A DNA stretch of 64,000 nt from Paenalcaligenes suwonensis (GTDB lineage Bacteria > Pseudomonadota > Gammaproteobacteria > Burkholderiales > Burkholderiaceae_B). Shown here one piece after another: positions 10,556-19,020 of the stretch. Under the pieces are notes generated by a model. It had not been told where the DNA came from. It did no database searches and saw nothing but the letters and a program-made list of their open reading frames with translations. Positions within the stretch are counted from its first letter, which is position 1; the number at the start of each line of letters is the position of its first letter. Both the position numbers and the translations under genes were made by a program. Where the stretch lies: positions 248,001 to 312,000 of the forward strand of contig NZ_JAANPV010000003.1 in the NCBI RefSeq assembly GCF_011290505.1, in the 5' to 3' direction.

Positions 10556-11026
10556 ATGAAAATCCATGTTATTGCTGTAGGCACGCGCATGCCAGCCTGG
10601 GTTGAACAGGCATGGGATGACTATGCGCGACGTATGCCTGCGGACTACGCCGTCGTACTGAAAGAAATCAAACCCGAGCCCCGCACCAGTGGCAAAACAC
10701 CTGCACAAATGATGCAAGCAGAGGCCAAGCGCATACAAGCGGCCATCCCCGAACGGGCATGGTGTATTGCCTTAGATGAGCGCGGCAAAGACCTCACCAC
10801 CGAACACCTAAAAACTCAACTGGAAACCTGGCGAGATAAGGCCGGCGATATAGCCCTTATCATCGGTGGGCCAGATGGTTTGGACCCCAGCTTTAAGGCA
10901 CAATGTCAGCAGCAGATACGTATCTCGTCGTTGACCTTGCCCCACCCCATGGTACGTATTTTGCTGGTAGAGCAAATCTATCGAGCATGGTCCATGCTCA
11001 CTGGTCATCCCTATCATCGTAGTTGA
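10556..11026 (+). CDS. rlmH: 23S rRNA (pseudouridine1915-N3)-methyltransferase
   Basis: SPOUT methyltransferase that modifies pseudouridine 1915 in helix 69 of 23S rRNA, the RsfS neighbour in most genomes. The N-terminus [19 protein letters not shown] and the C-terminal knot sequences LIIGGPDGL and [20 protein letters not shown] are diagnostic. I start it at the second ATG (10556), which gives exactly 156 residues, the family length, rather than the ATG seven codons upstream. It ends 9 bases before pyk. Confidence 0.95.
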   Translation: MKIHVIAVGTRMPAWVEQAWDDYARRMPADYAVVLKEIKPEPRTSGKTPAQMMQAEAKRIQAAIPERAWCIALDERGKDLTTEHLKTQLETWRDKAGDIALIIGGPDGLDPSFKAQCQQQIRISSLTLPHPMVRILLVEQIYRAWSMLTGHPYHRS

Positions 11027-11035
11027 GGAGTGCTT

Positions 11036-12475
11036 GTGTCCAAACGTCGTACCAAAATTGTCGCCACCCTAGGGCCGGCGTCAGAATCTGCTGATGTGAT
11101 TGAAAAACTGATTCTGGCCGGCATGGATGTTGCCCGCCTGAATTTTTCACACGGCACCGCTGATGATCATCGACAAAAAGCCAAGCTGGTACGCGACATT
11201 GCGAAGCGACACCGTCGCTACGTTGCCTTAATGGGTGATCTGCAAGGCCCTAAAATTCGTATTGCTAGATTTGCCAATACACGCGTAGAGCTTAGTAATG
11301 GGCAAGCCTTTGTACTGTCTAATGACCATCCAGCCGATGCTGGCAATGCAGACATCGTCGGCATTGATTACCCACCGCTGGTACAAGACTGCGCTCCCGG
11401 CGATGAACTGCTGCTAGACGACGGTAGAATTATTCTGCAGGTAGATAAAGTAGAAAATAATGCCGTCTACACCACCGTTACTGCTGGTGGTGAACTGTCA
11501 AACCACAAAGGTATCAACCGACGTGGTGGTGGCATTTCTGCTCCCAGCCTCACAGACAAAGACCGCGCCGATATTCTGCTGGCAGCCGAGCTAGAAGTAG
11601 ACTACATCGCTGTATCCTTCCCTCGTTATGGCCGTGACATGCAACAAGCACGCGAGCTAGTACAGCAAGCTGGCAGCAATGCATGGATTGTCGCCAAAAT
11701 TGAACGCGCCGAAGCCGTAGCAGACGACGAAGCCTTAGATGACATTATCTCGGCCAGCGATGCTGTGATGGTGGCACGCGGTGACTTGGGAGTAGAGGTG
11801 GGCGATGCCCGTTTAGTGGGCATACAAAAACGCATCATTCAACATGCACGCACCCTAAACAAACTGGTGATCACCGCTACGCAAATGATGGAATCCATGG
11901 TGAGCAGCCCTATTCCTACACGAGCGGAAGTGTCAGACGTGGCTAACGCCGTGTTAGACCATACCGATGCCGTCATGCTGTCTGGCGAGAGTGCCGCGGG
12001 CAAATACCCTGTAGAAGCCGTATCAGCCATGGCACGCATTTGCGTAGGGGCAGAACAAGAACCCGTGAACAAACGCTCCCAGCACCGCTTATGGGAACGG
12101 TTTGAGCGCTGTGACGACACCATTGCCCTATCGGCCATGTATGCCGCCAACCATTTCCCCGGTATTAAGGCCATTATCAGCCTAAGCGAAAGTGGGCGTA
12201 CACCGCTAATCATGTCGCGTATACGTTCTAGCGTACCGATTTTTTGCTTCACCCGACACGAATCCACACAGAACCGTGCTGCCCTCTTCCGTGGTGTCTA
12301 CAGCATGCCCTTTGATGCGGCCGCTTACGCTCCAGAAGATGTCAACCAAGCCGCCATCAGTTGCCTAGTCGCACACAAGATTGTGCACCCTGGTGACTGG
12401 GTGATTTTGACTCAAGGCGATTTGTACTGCCCTCAAGGCGGCACTAATGGCATGAAAATACTGCAAGTAACCTAA
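11036..12475 (+). CDS. pyk: Pyruvate kinase
   Basis: Transfers phosphate from phosphoenolpyruvate to ADP at the end of glycolysis. The sequence runs from KRRTKIVATLGPAS through LNFSHGTADDH and the B domain to the active-site stretch WIVAKIERAEA and VMVARGDLGVEVG (Mg and K binding). The C-terminal regulatory domain follows. Two GTG codons compete for the start: I prefer 11036, because GAGGAG (11025-11030) then sits five bases upstream and the GTG at 11030 overlaps it. 479 residues is normal. It sits between rlmH and maf, which are usually adjacent in related genomes. Confidence 0.95.
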   Translation: MSKRRTKIVATLGPASESADVIEKLILAGMDVARLNFSHGTADDHRQKAKLVRDIAKRHRRYVALMGDLQGPKIRIARFANTRVELSNGQAFVLSNDHPADAGNADIVGIDYPPLVQDCAPGDELLLDDGRIILQVDKVENNAVYTTVTAGGELSNHKGINRRGGGISAPSLTDKDRADILLAAELEVDYIAVSFPRYGRDMQQARELVQQAGSNAWIVAKIERAEAVADDEALDDIISASDAVMVARGDLGVEVGDARLVGIQKRIIQHARTLNKLVITATQMMESMVSSPIPTRAEVSDVANAVLDHTDAVMLSGESAAGKYPVEAVSAMARICVGAEQEPVNKRSQHRLWERFERCDDTIALSAMYAANHFPGIKAIISLSESGRTPLIMSRIRSSVPIFCFTRHESTQNRAALFRGVYSMPFDAAAYAPEDVNQAAISCLVAHKIVHPGDWVILTQGDLYCPQGGTNGMKILQVT

Positions 12476-12480
12476 CCCGC

Positions 12481-13098
12481 ATGTATAAACTCGCACACCC
12501 CTTATTACTGGCCTCTGCCAGCCCACGTAGGCACGAACTGCTACAACAAGCAGGCATAGAACATCGTGTGGTGGATATCCCTTCGCCCCCAGGCGAGGAC
12601 GAGCCACACTATGCCAACGAGTCTCCGCTGGACTACGTGTGCCGTACGGCGCAAGAAAAAGCCCAACGCGCCACGGTGTACTTACATGCCAAGCAACTCA
12701 TTATGCCTGGGCAAGCCATCTTGTGCGCTGACACCACGGTGGAACTGCAAGGCGATGTATTGGGTAAGCCGGATAGCCCTGAGCATGCGGCCAGCATACT
12801 GACACGCTTATCGGGCCAAACCCACCACGTGCATACAGCGGTAGTATTAGTACACGGCCAATTAGAATTTCGTAGCATCTCTACCAGTCACGTACGATTT
12901 AAAGCACTTTCTACGGCAGAAATCCTCGCCTACTGCGCAAGCGGTGATTGTATGGGTAAAGCCGGTGCCTACGGCATACAAGGCCTAGCAGCCACCTTTG
13001 TAGAGCACTTAGAGGGTAGCTACAGTGGCGTGATGGGCTTGCCCCTCTACGAGACTGCTCAACTGCTACAAGAAGCGGGGTTAGTGTCCTTTGCCTAA
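12481..13098 (+). CDS. Maf-like nucleoside triphosphate pyrophosphatase (YhdE type)
   Basis: House-cleaning enzyme hydrolysing non-canonical or pyrimidine nucleoside triphosphates, probably dTTP/UTP. The N-terminal LLLASASPRRHELLQQAGI signature, the catalytic stretch ILCADTTVELQGDVLGKP, and GKAGAYGIQG with FVEHLEGSYSGVMGLPL are those of the YhdE subgroup. 205 residues is normal. It is the last gene of the rightward run and is closed by a terminator. RNase G (rng), which often follows maf in this order of bacteria, is absent here. Confidence 0.92.
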   Translation: MYKLAHPLLLASASPRRHELLQQAGIEHRVVDIPSPPGEDEPHYANESPLDYVCRTAQEKAQRATVYLHAKQLIMPGQAILCADTTVELQGDVLGKPDSPEHAASILTRLSGQTHHVHTAVVLVHGQLEFRSISTSHVRFKALSTAEILAYCASGDCMGKAGAYGIQGLAATFVEHLEGSYSGVMGLPLYETAQLLQEAGLVSFA

Positions 13099-13130
13099 CC
13101 ACGTTGTACTGCCCCTATCTCTGGGACATA

Positions 13131-13166
13131 AAAAACCTGCTAGGAAATTTCCCCAGCAGGTTTTTT
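13131..13166. terminator. Bidirectional terminator between maf and first DUF945 gene
   Basis: AAAAACCTGCT (13131-13141) pairs with AGCAGGTTTTT (13155-13165). It serves the convergent genes. A near copy lies at 14696-14729. Confidence 0.85.
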
Positions 13167-13195
13167 ATTGTCTTTTCGGTTTCGGAACAAGCCGC

Positions 13196-14578
13196 TTACT
13201 GCTCTCGTTTACCCAAACCGGCCTCTTTCATTAGCGCAAAAAATCCCTCAACACTCATCGCTTGGCCGTTCAACACTACCGTGCCAGCTACAGCGTCATA
13301 GTTCAGATCTACTGACGCATTTTCCCTGTCGTAGTTAATCACACCCAAGGCGGCATATTGTTGAGCCCCTTGATCAAAGATTCTATCTACCATCGTGCGC
13401 ATAAACGGTTCTGTAGGCTTAATCGCTGCACTCACCATACGGCGGGATAGGGAAACATTTAAAGACAGGTTGCGAATCATCGCCCACGGGATGCTGTCAT
13501 CGACGATAGGCTGGAACGCAATCATGGCATTGATCACACTTTCACCCCCTGTATTTTTCCATGCCAAAGGGCTAATAGACACCTCAGGCTCGTTCTTTAA
13601 TAAATCCAGCACATACCCCTTCAGCGCCTCCGGATCATCCTTAAACTCCACTCTGGCCTGCTTCAGCGCTTTCTCTGCTTTGATGTCTAGATTTTTCAGC
13701 TCACCGCCAAACACAACACTGCCAAAATCATGCCCATTAACCTGTATAGCCCCCAGCTCATACTTGGCTACCGCACTACTAATAAGCTCGTCGCGCCACG
13801 TTCCCGTCATAGATAGCGCCGTATCATCCAGCACCACCGTAATATTTTCGGCTAAAGAGCTGAACGCTAAATGCTTACTGCGGTTTTCATAACGCCCAGA
13901 AACCACACCATCATCTTGCTCTGTGCGCTCTACCTCTAGGCGAACCTCTTCAAAACGCAACCGCCTGGCTGGCTGGGTATCCGTAATGGTTAACCACCCA
14001 ATATCCAGCGAGCCCTCTACCCTGCGCAAGTCTTTACCTACATCGGCATAAAGATGCACCGGTGACGTTTCCAGTGTTGTGCCTTTTGAGGAATCCACTT
14101 TCAACGCAGCAAACCTCACATCACTTTTCACTGCTCCCGTAAATTTCACTTGGCTTGTAGCCTGAACAGGCACTGCGCCGTTGGTAACCTCATACCACTT
14201 TGTCCCACTGACTTCGTTCAACAAAAAAATCTGGCTGTAATTCAGCATGGGCGAGAACACGCCAGCAGACAACGCCTCTATGGGAAAAGGTCCATGGCTA
14301 TAGTGAGCCGAAAAGTGCATTTCCTCACTTCGCTTCGCTGTACTCACTGTTAACGTGTACACAGCCGAAGAAGAAAACACACCACGCTCATAGCTCACTT
14401 GTTCCAAGTGAACGGAATCGTTTTCATCTGTTATATGCTGCGCCAGCGTTTCATTGATTGTGGCTACACGCTTTGCAATCATGCTTTCTGTCTTCGTGCC
14501 TATATACCAGCTTGAGCCTACATAGATCGCACCTACAGCAACAACTGCACCTAAGACTATTTTCGTTTTATTCATCAC
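13196..14578 (-). CDS. YdgA/DUF945 family protein, copy 1
   Basis: Envelope protein of unknown function with one N-terminal membrane segment (KIVLGAVVAVGAIYVGSSWYIG) acting as anchor or uncleaved signal, followed by about 430 periplasmic residues. Family marks shared with the neighbouring copy are LEQVSYERGVFSSSAVY, HYSHGPFP, WKNTGGESVINA and the C-terminal VVLNGQAMSVEGFFALM. DUF945 proteins in E. coli (YdgA, YihF) have no settled role. At 460 residues it is complete. It reads leftward after copy 2 with about 170 bases between, and carries its own terminator. Confidence 0.88.
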   Translation of the reverse strand: MMNKTKIVLGAVVAVGAIYVGSSWYIGTKTESMIAKRVATINETLAQHITDENDSVHLEQVSYERGVFSSSAVYTLTVSTAKRSEEMHFSAHYSHGPFPIEALSAGVFSPMLNYSQIFLLNEVSGTKWYEVTNGAVPVQATSQVKFTGAVKSDVRFAALKVDSSKGTTLETSPVHLYADVGKDLRRVEGSLDIGWLTITDTQPARRLRFEEVRLEVERTEQDDGVVSGRYENRSKHLAFSSLAENITVVLDDTALSMTGTWRDELISSAVAKYELGAIQVNGHDFGSVVFGGELKNLDIKAEKALKQARVEFKDDPEALKGYVLDLLKNEPEVSISPLAWKNTGGESVINAMIAFQPIVDDSIPWAMIRNLSLNVSLSRRMVSAAIKPTEPFMRTMVDRIFDQGAQQYAALGVINYDRENASVDLNYDAVAGTVVLNGQAMSVEGFFALMKEAGLGKREQ

Positions 14579-14695
14579 TCACCTCTCTGAAGCCAGCCCA
14601 TTATGTGTTATTTACACCATCGCCTGATAGCACCTGCCATAGGCTGAACGGCGTTTAGCTTTCTACTTCTCAGCCAGTCCCCAGCTAAGGCATAA

Positions 14696-14729
14696 AAAAA
14701 CCTGCTGAGAAACTTCCCAGCAGGTTTTT
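14696..14729. terminator. Terminator after second DUF945 gene, near copy of the one at 13131
   Basis: AAAAACCTGCT pairs with AGCAGGTTTTT, loop region GAGAAACTTCCC. The stem is identical to the terminator after copy 1, which indicates that gene and terminator were duplicated together. Confidence 0.85.
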
Positions 14730-14746
14730 ATGTCTTCACAACCAGC

Positions 14747-16123
14747 TTACATCAACAGGTTGCCCAAGCCGGATTCCATCAACAGCATGAAGAACTCTTC
14801 GAAGCTCATCGTTTTGCCGTTCAACACTACAGTACCGTCTGTAGAGTTGTATTTCAGATCCAGTTTGGTGGTTTTGCCGTCGTAGCTAACCAGACCCATG
14901 TTGGCGTATTCTTTGGAGCCTTCATCAAAGGCCATGTCGATCATGGAGCGCATGAAACCTTCTTCGGAACCGAAGATAGCGCTAACCATGCTACGCGAGA
15001 AAGATGCGTCAATAGTCAGGCTGTTTACAGCAGCCAGTGGATCTTCTTCATCTACAGCAGGTTGCAAAGCAACTTGTGCGTTGACCACACTTTCACCACC
15101 TGTGTTTTTCCATGCAGCAGGTTTGATAGTGATTTCTGGTTTGCTTTCCAACAAACGCAGCAAGTAGGTTTCAGCTACTTCTGGGTTGTCTTCCAGCTCT
15201 TCGCTTACTTCACCCAACTCTTGCAGAGTTTTGACATCGATGTTTTTCAGCGCAAAGCCCAGATCAAAACTACCGTAGTCACCATCGTTGATCAGCAGTT
15301 TGTTCAAACCGTAGTTAACGGTTGCGTGATCCAACATAGTGCCTGTTTGTGTGCCTTCGCCGTCAAAGTGCAGACCATCCAGAACCACCACTACGCCTTC
15401 AGCAGTAGAGCTGTATTCTGTACGCTTCACAGCACCTTTGTAAGTACTAGAAACTACGTCACCTTTATCGGTGCTTGCACCTTCCAAGGTCACTTCGCTG
15501 AACAGCATGCGCTCGCCTTTAGCCGCTTCACTGATACCGATCCAGGCCAAATCACCAACGCTGTTTGTGTAGCTGTAGTTTTTACCCACATCCAAGTACA
15601 GGTTTGCCAAGGAAGTTTCCAGCAATACACCTTTTTTGGATTCTACTTTGATGGGAGCAAACACCACGTGGCTCTTCACATCGCCACCTAGTTTCACTTG
15701 GCTAGTGGCCTTCACTGGCACTTCGCCATTGGTCACTTTGTACCATTCAGCACCATCCGCCTCGTTCAACAACTGAGACTGGCTGTAGCTCAACATAGGG
15801 GAAAAGACACCATCAGCCAATGCAGCACCAGGGAATGGGCCGTGGCTGTAATGATCGGAAAAACGCATTTCTGCATCTTTGCCGTTCATGTTGATTTTCA
15901 GTGCGTATACGGCAGACGAAGAGAACACGCCGCGTTCGTAGCTTACTTGCTCCAGACGCACCGAGTCGCCGCTACCGGCAGTTTGTTGAGCCAGTTTTTC
16001 ATTGGCTTTCACCAACTGTGCTGCAATAACTGTTTCGGTTTTGGAACCCACATACCAGCTTGAGCCTACGTATGCAGCGCCCAATACGACCACTGCGCCT
16101 ATGACTATTTTCTTTTTACTCAT
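14747..16123 (-). CDS. YdgA/DUF945 family protein, copy 2
   Basis: Paralog of the preceding gene, aligned over its full 458 residues: N-terminal membrane segment KIVIGAVVVLGAAYVGSSWY, then LEQVSYERGVFSSSAVY, DHYSHGPFPGAAL, PAAWKNTGGESVVNAQVAL and TDGTVVLNGKTMSFEEFF. Predicted to sit in the inner membrane with a large periplasmic domain; function unknown. Codon use here is plainer and more uniform than in copy 1, which may mean this is the better expressed or conserved copy. Upstream lie 160 bases without a gene before ispH, and no clear promoter could be fixed. Confidence 0.88.
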   Translation of the reverse strand: MSKKKIVIGAVVVLGAAYVGSSWYVGSKTETVIAAQLVKANEKLAQQTAGSGDSVRLEQVSYERGVFSSSAVYALKINMNGKDAEMRFSDHYSHGPFPGAALADGVFSPMLSYSQSQLLNEADGAEWYKVTNGEVPVKATSQVKLGGDVKSHVVFAPIKVESKKGVLLETSLANLYLDVGKNYSYTNSVGDLAWIGISEAAKGERMLFSEVTLEGASTDKGDVVSSTYKGAVKRTEYSSTAEGVVVVLDGLHFDGEGTQTGTMLDHATVNYGLNKLLINDGDYGSFDLGFALKNIDVKTLQELGEVSEELEDNPEVAETYLLRLLESKPEITIKPAAWKNTGGESVVNAQVALQPAVDEEDPLAAVNSLTIDASFSRSMVSAIFGSEEGFMRSMIDMAFDEGSKEYANMGLVSYDGKTTKLDLKYNSTDGTVVLNGKTMSFEEFFMLLMESGLGNLLM

Positions 16124-16286
16124 TGATCACCTTGATGGAGCAAGAATTAAGATTAAAGATTCAAAACTGTATCATCATAACGAAATTCAAGTGTAAACCC
16201 CGATGTTTTGCTGCCATGATTTGAGTTATTTAACACTTTGACACCATGATCAGCCTAACGGCAACATCTTGAAACCTGAAACTTCG

Positions 16287-17255
16287 TTATTGAGCGTCTA
16301 TTTTTCGGGACAGTTCGCGTGGTAGTGGGAAAGAAATAGTTTCTTCCACGCCATCTAAGGTACGAACAGAACGCGCGCCTAGCTCTTTCAAACGATCCAA
16401 CACTTTGTCTACCAGCTCTTCTGGAGCCGATGCGCCAGCGGTCACCCCAATGCGCTTACCACCATCTAACCATTCAGGTTGAATCATGGCGGGGTCATCC
16501 AACAAATACGCACGTGCGCCCTTACGCTCAGCCACTTCGCGTAGGCGATTAGAGTTAGAGCTGTTCACACTACCCACTACCAACACCACATCACACTGTG
16601 GCGCCATAAATTTCACTGCATCTTGGCGGTTCTGAGTGGCATAGCAAATATCGCTTTTCTTGGGTTCCACGATGGTAGGGAAACGCTCACGTAATGCCTG
16701 CGCAACTTGTGCTGCATCGTCCACTGACAATGTGGTTTGTGTCACAAAAGCCAAGTTATCTGGATCGGTAACCTGAAGGTTTTGTACATCTTCTACCGTT
16801 TCCACCAAATACATGCCACTGTCGGCCTGACCCAATGTGCCTTCGACCTCAGGGTGGCCTTTATGGCCAATCATGATAATTTCACGACCATCTTTACGCA
16901 TGCGGGACACTTCCACGTGCACTTTGGTCACCAAAGGACAGGTAGCATCAAACACTTTCAAGCCACGCTTTTCGGCTTCTTCGCGTACTTGCAACGACAC
17001 ACCATGGGCAGAAAACACCACAATTGAGCCAGCAGGCGCTTCTTCTAATTCAGCGATAAAGATGGCACCTTTGTTGCGCAGATTTTCCACCACATAGCGG
17101 TTATGCACAATTTCATGGCGCACATAGATAGGACGGCCATGCAGCTCCAAGGCCCGTTCCACAATATCAATGGCTCTATCTACACCAGCACAAAAGCCAC
17201 GCGGCTGTGCCAAGACTATATCTAAGTCAGTCAGTGACTCATGTTGTGTGGTCAT
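16287..17255 (-). CDS. ispH: 4-hydroxy-3-methylbut-2-enyl diphosphate reductase
   Basis: Last enzyme of the MEP isoprenoid pathway, making IPP and DMAPP through a 4Fe-4S cluster. The three cluster cysteines are visible in [22 protein letters not shown] and [11 protein letters not shown]. Substrate-binding HGVS and [15 protein letters not shown] are also present. 322 residues is full length. Its start overlaps the fkpB stop by four bases (ATGA), the same fkpB-ispH pairing found in E. coli. Confidence 0.97.
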   Translation of the reverse strand: MTTQHESLTDLDIVLAQPRGFCAGVDRAIDIVERALELHGRPIYVRHEIVHNRYVVENLRNKGAIFIAELEEAPAGSIVVFSAHGVSLQVREEAEKRGLKVFDATCPLVTKVHVEVSRMRKDGREIIMIGHKGHPEVEGTLGQADSGMYLVETVEDVQNLQVTDPDNLAFVTQTTLSVDDAAQVAQALRERFPTIVEPKKSDICYATQNRQDAVKFMAPQCDVVLVVGSVNSSNSNRLREVAERKGARAYLLDDPAMIQPEWLDGGKRIGVTAGASAPEELVDKVLDRLKELGARSVRTLDGVEETISFPLPRELSRKIDAQ

Positions 17256-17728
17256 AACACCCCCAAAATCTTTGCATCCAGACGGATTTTTGCCCCTGCC
17301 AATGGATGGTTAAAATCAAACAATGCCGCCTGCTCGTCTAGCTGTTTCAAGACACCGGAATAGCGCATGCCATTCACCGCCTTAAACTCCACCATATCGC
17401 CCGGTGCAAAGTGTTCATCTTGTGCGACATTCTGCGCCAGCATTTCACGACTAATCCACTGCAACAATGCAGGATTACGTTCGCCATACGCATCCTCAGG
17501 GTTCAAATCCGCATGTAGCGTAGCTCCCTCGGGTTTGCCTAACAGCACAGCCTCTAAACCTGCAGACCATTGCCCCACCCCCATCTGCAATGTAGCTGGG
17601 TGGCCATCAAAAGTATTGGCAAACATGGTTCCGGCAGCGGGGCCAGACATGATTTGAATGCAGTAGTGCAGTGTCAGGTAAGAATCCTCACGGACAATCA
17701 CATCACTGGCATCAGTTTGAGCGTTCAA
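17252..17728 (-). CDS. fkpB: FKBP-type peptidyl-prolyl isomerase, SlpA type
   Basis: Cytosolic prolyl isomerase and chaperone of the SlpA/SlyD group: a short FKBP fold ([12 protein letters not shown]...[25 protein letters not shown]) interrupted by an insert-in-flap domain ([20 protein letters not shown]...[16 protein letters not shown]). It lacks the His-rich metal-binding tail of SlyD, which favours SlpA. 158 residues. It opens the two-gene fkpB-ispH operon. Confidence 0.9.
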   Translation of the reverse strand: MNAQTDASDVIVREDSYLTLHYCIQIMSGPAAGTMFANTFDGHPATLQMGVGQWSAGLEAVLLGKPEGATLHADLNPEDAYGERNPALLQWISREMLAQNVAQDEHFAPGDMVEFKAVNGMRYSGVLKQLDEQAALFDFNHPLAGAKIRLDAKILGVL

Positions 17729-17773
17729 GGCCTGTCATCCTATCGGTAATTCAACAATCAACCTGCTATTTTA

Positions 17774-18460
17774 GTGCTACTCATGGCATCAAGCGTCAAA
17801 TCCTTAAATAATTTACGGCCTAGAGAACGACTCTTGCGTCACGGGGCCGCCACGCTCTCAGATGCTGAGCTACTCGCCATTGTACTTCGCACAGGCTCTA
17901 GGCAGGGTAATGTGCTGCACTTGGCACAGGCTTTACTGCAGCACTTTCAGGGCTTGCAAGGCCTATTAGCAAGTTCTGCCACCCAGCTACAACGCGTGCA
18001 TGGCATAGGGGAGGCAAAAAGCTGCGAAGTGTTGGCTATTAGCGAAATTAATAGGCGCGCCTTACTAGAACAACTGCAACGCGGGCCTACGCTCAATCAA
18101 CCACAAACGGTTAAACAATACTGCATTGCTCGTATTGGACATCAACCTATAGAGCACTGCTTAGCGCTGTATCTGGATAACCAACTACAGCTCATCACCG
18201 CCGAAGAAATCGCCAAAGGAACCATTAACCAAGCTTCGGTGTACCCACGCGAGCTCGTGCGTGCTGCATTACAACACCATGCCTGCGCCATTATCTTGGC
18301 GCACAACCACCCGTCTGGTGTTGCAGCCCCCAGCCAAGCCGATATCGCACTGACCCAACACCTAAAACAAGCCCTGCAACTCGTAGATGTACAACTACTG
18401 GACCACTTAATCATTACCCCTGGCTATGCAAACTCTATGGCCGAGAACAATCTGCTGTAA
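17774..18460 (+). CDS. radC: RadC family protein, JAB/MPN metallo-domain
   Basis: N-terminal helix-hairpin-helix region (RPRERLLRHGAATLSDAELLAIVLRTGS, read in two parts) and a C-terminal MPN+ domain with the zinc motif AHNHPSGVAAPSQAD. Despite its name, a repair role for RadC has not held up, and its biochemical role is open. The frame begins at GTG 17774; an ATG three codons in (17783) is an equally good start. About 225 residues. Divergent from fkpB and followed by the L31 gene after 184 bases. Confidence 0.92.
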   Translation: MLLMASSVKSLNNLRPRERLLRHGAATLSDAELLAIVLRTGSRQGNVLHLAQALLQHFQGLQGLLASSATQLQRVHGIGEAKSCEVLAISEINRRALLEQLQRGPTLNQPQTVKQYCIARIGHQPIEHCLALYLDNQLQLITAEEIAKGTINQASVYPRELVRAALQHHACAIILAHNHPSGVAAPSQADIALTQHLKQALQLVDVQLLDHLIITPGYANSMAENNLL

Positions 18461-18644
18461 GAAACACGCCATCCCGGTAAAACAACAATCTACGGTATTA
18501 GGCACGAATAAAATGGCTTTTTTTCGTGGCCATACTTTATTAAAAAAGAAGTCGATGCTAGAATTCTGTGATTCTCTAGGGCACGTGGCAGATCATTTTT
18601 ATACATCTGTTGGCGATCCGCTTTACGAACAACAGGAAAGCATC

Positions 18645-18908
18645 ATGAAAGAAGGCATCCACCCAGAATACCGTGAAGTTGTATTCCTGGATCAACAAAC
18701 AGGCAACAGCTTCATCTCTCGCTCGACACTGCACACTCGTGACACTATCGAGAAAGATGGCAAAACTTACCCACTGTTCAAATGTGACGTAACGTCTGAG
18801 TCCCACCCATTCTACACTGGCGCTCAAACACGTATCGTTGAAACAGGCCGCGTTGAACAATTCCGCGCACGTTTCGCACGTACAGCTGGTACACGCAAAA
18901 GCAGCTAA
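18645..18908 (+). CDS. rpmE2: 50S ribosomal protein L31 type B
   Basis: 87 residues starting MKEGIHPEYREVVFLDQQTG. This is the long, zinc-independent (C-minus) form: the CxxC ligands of type A L31 are missing and the only cysteine is in FKCDVTSESHP. The ATG at 18645 has AGGAAAG just upstream, so the longer in-frame reading from 18426 is rejected. In E. coli the equivalent gene is controlled by zinc. I do not see an obvious Zur palindrome in the 184 bases upstream, and in this group it may be the only L31. Confidence 0.95.
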   Translation: MKEGIHPEYREVVFLDQQTGNSFISRSTLHTRDTIEKDGKTYPLFKCDVTSESHPFYTGAQTRIVETGRVEQFRARFARTAGTRKSS

Positions 18909-18922
18909 TCTGCTTTGCATGG

Positions 18923-18951
18923 AAAAAAGGCAGCCTTGGCTGCCTTTTTTT
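18923..18951 (+). terminator. Terminator after L31 gene
   Basis: AAAAAGGCAGCC and GGCTGCCTTTTTT separated by TT, a strong stem ending in a T run. Confidence 0.9.
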
Positions 18952-19020
18952 ATGCCCCGCACATCCTGTGCTACGCCTCCGCTATAATTCTTGTCACGTA
19001 TCATTCATTCTGCCTGACTT

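Noticed and set aside
15062-15691. 209-codon rightward ORF over DUF945 copy 2
   Set aside because: Antisense shadow; no ribosome site, odd composition, and the paralogous copy does not keep the frame open.
18426-18644. N-terminal extension of L31 (in-frame from 18426)
   Set aside because: The family start MKEGIHP with AGGAAAG upstream is clear; upstream residues overlap radC and are not ribosomal.
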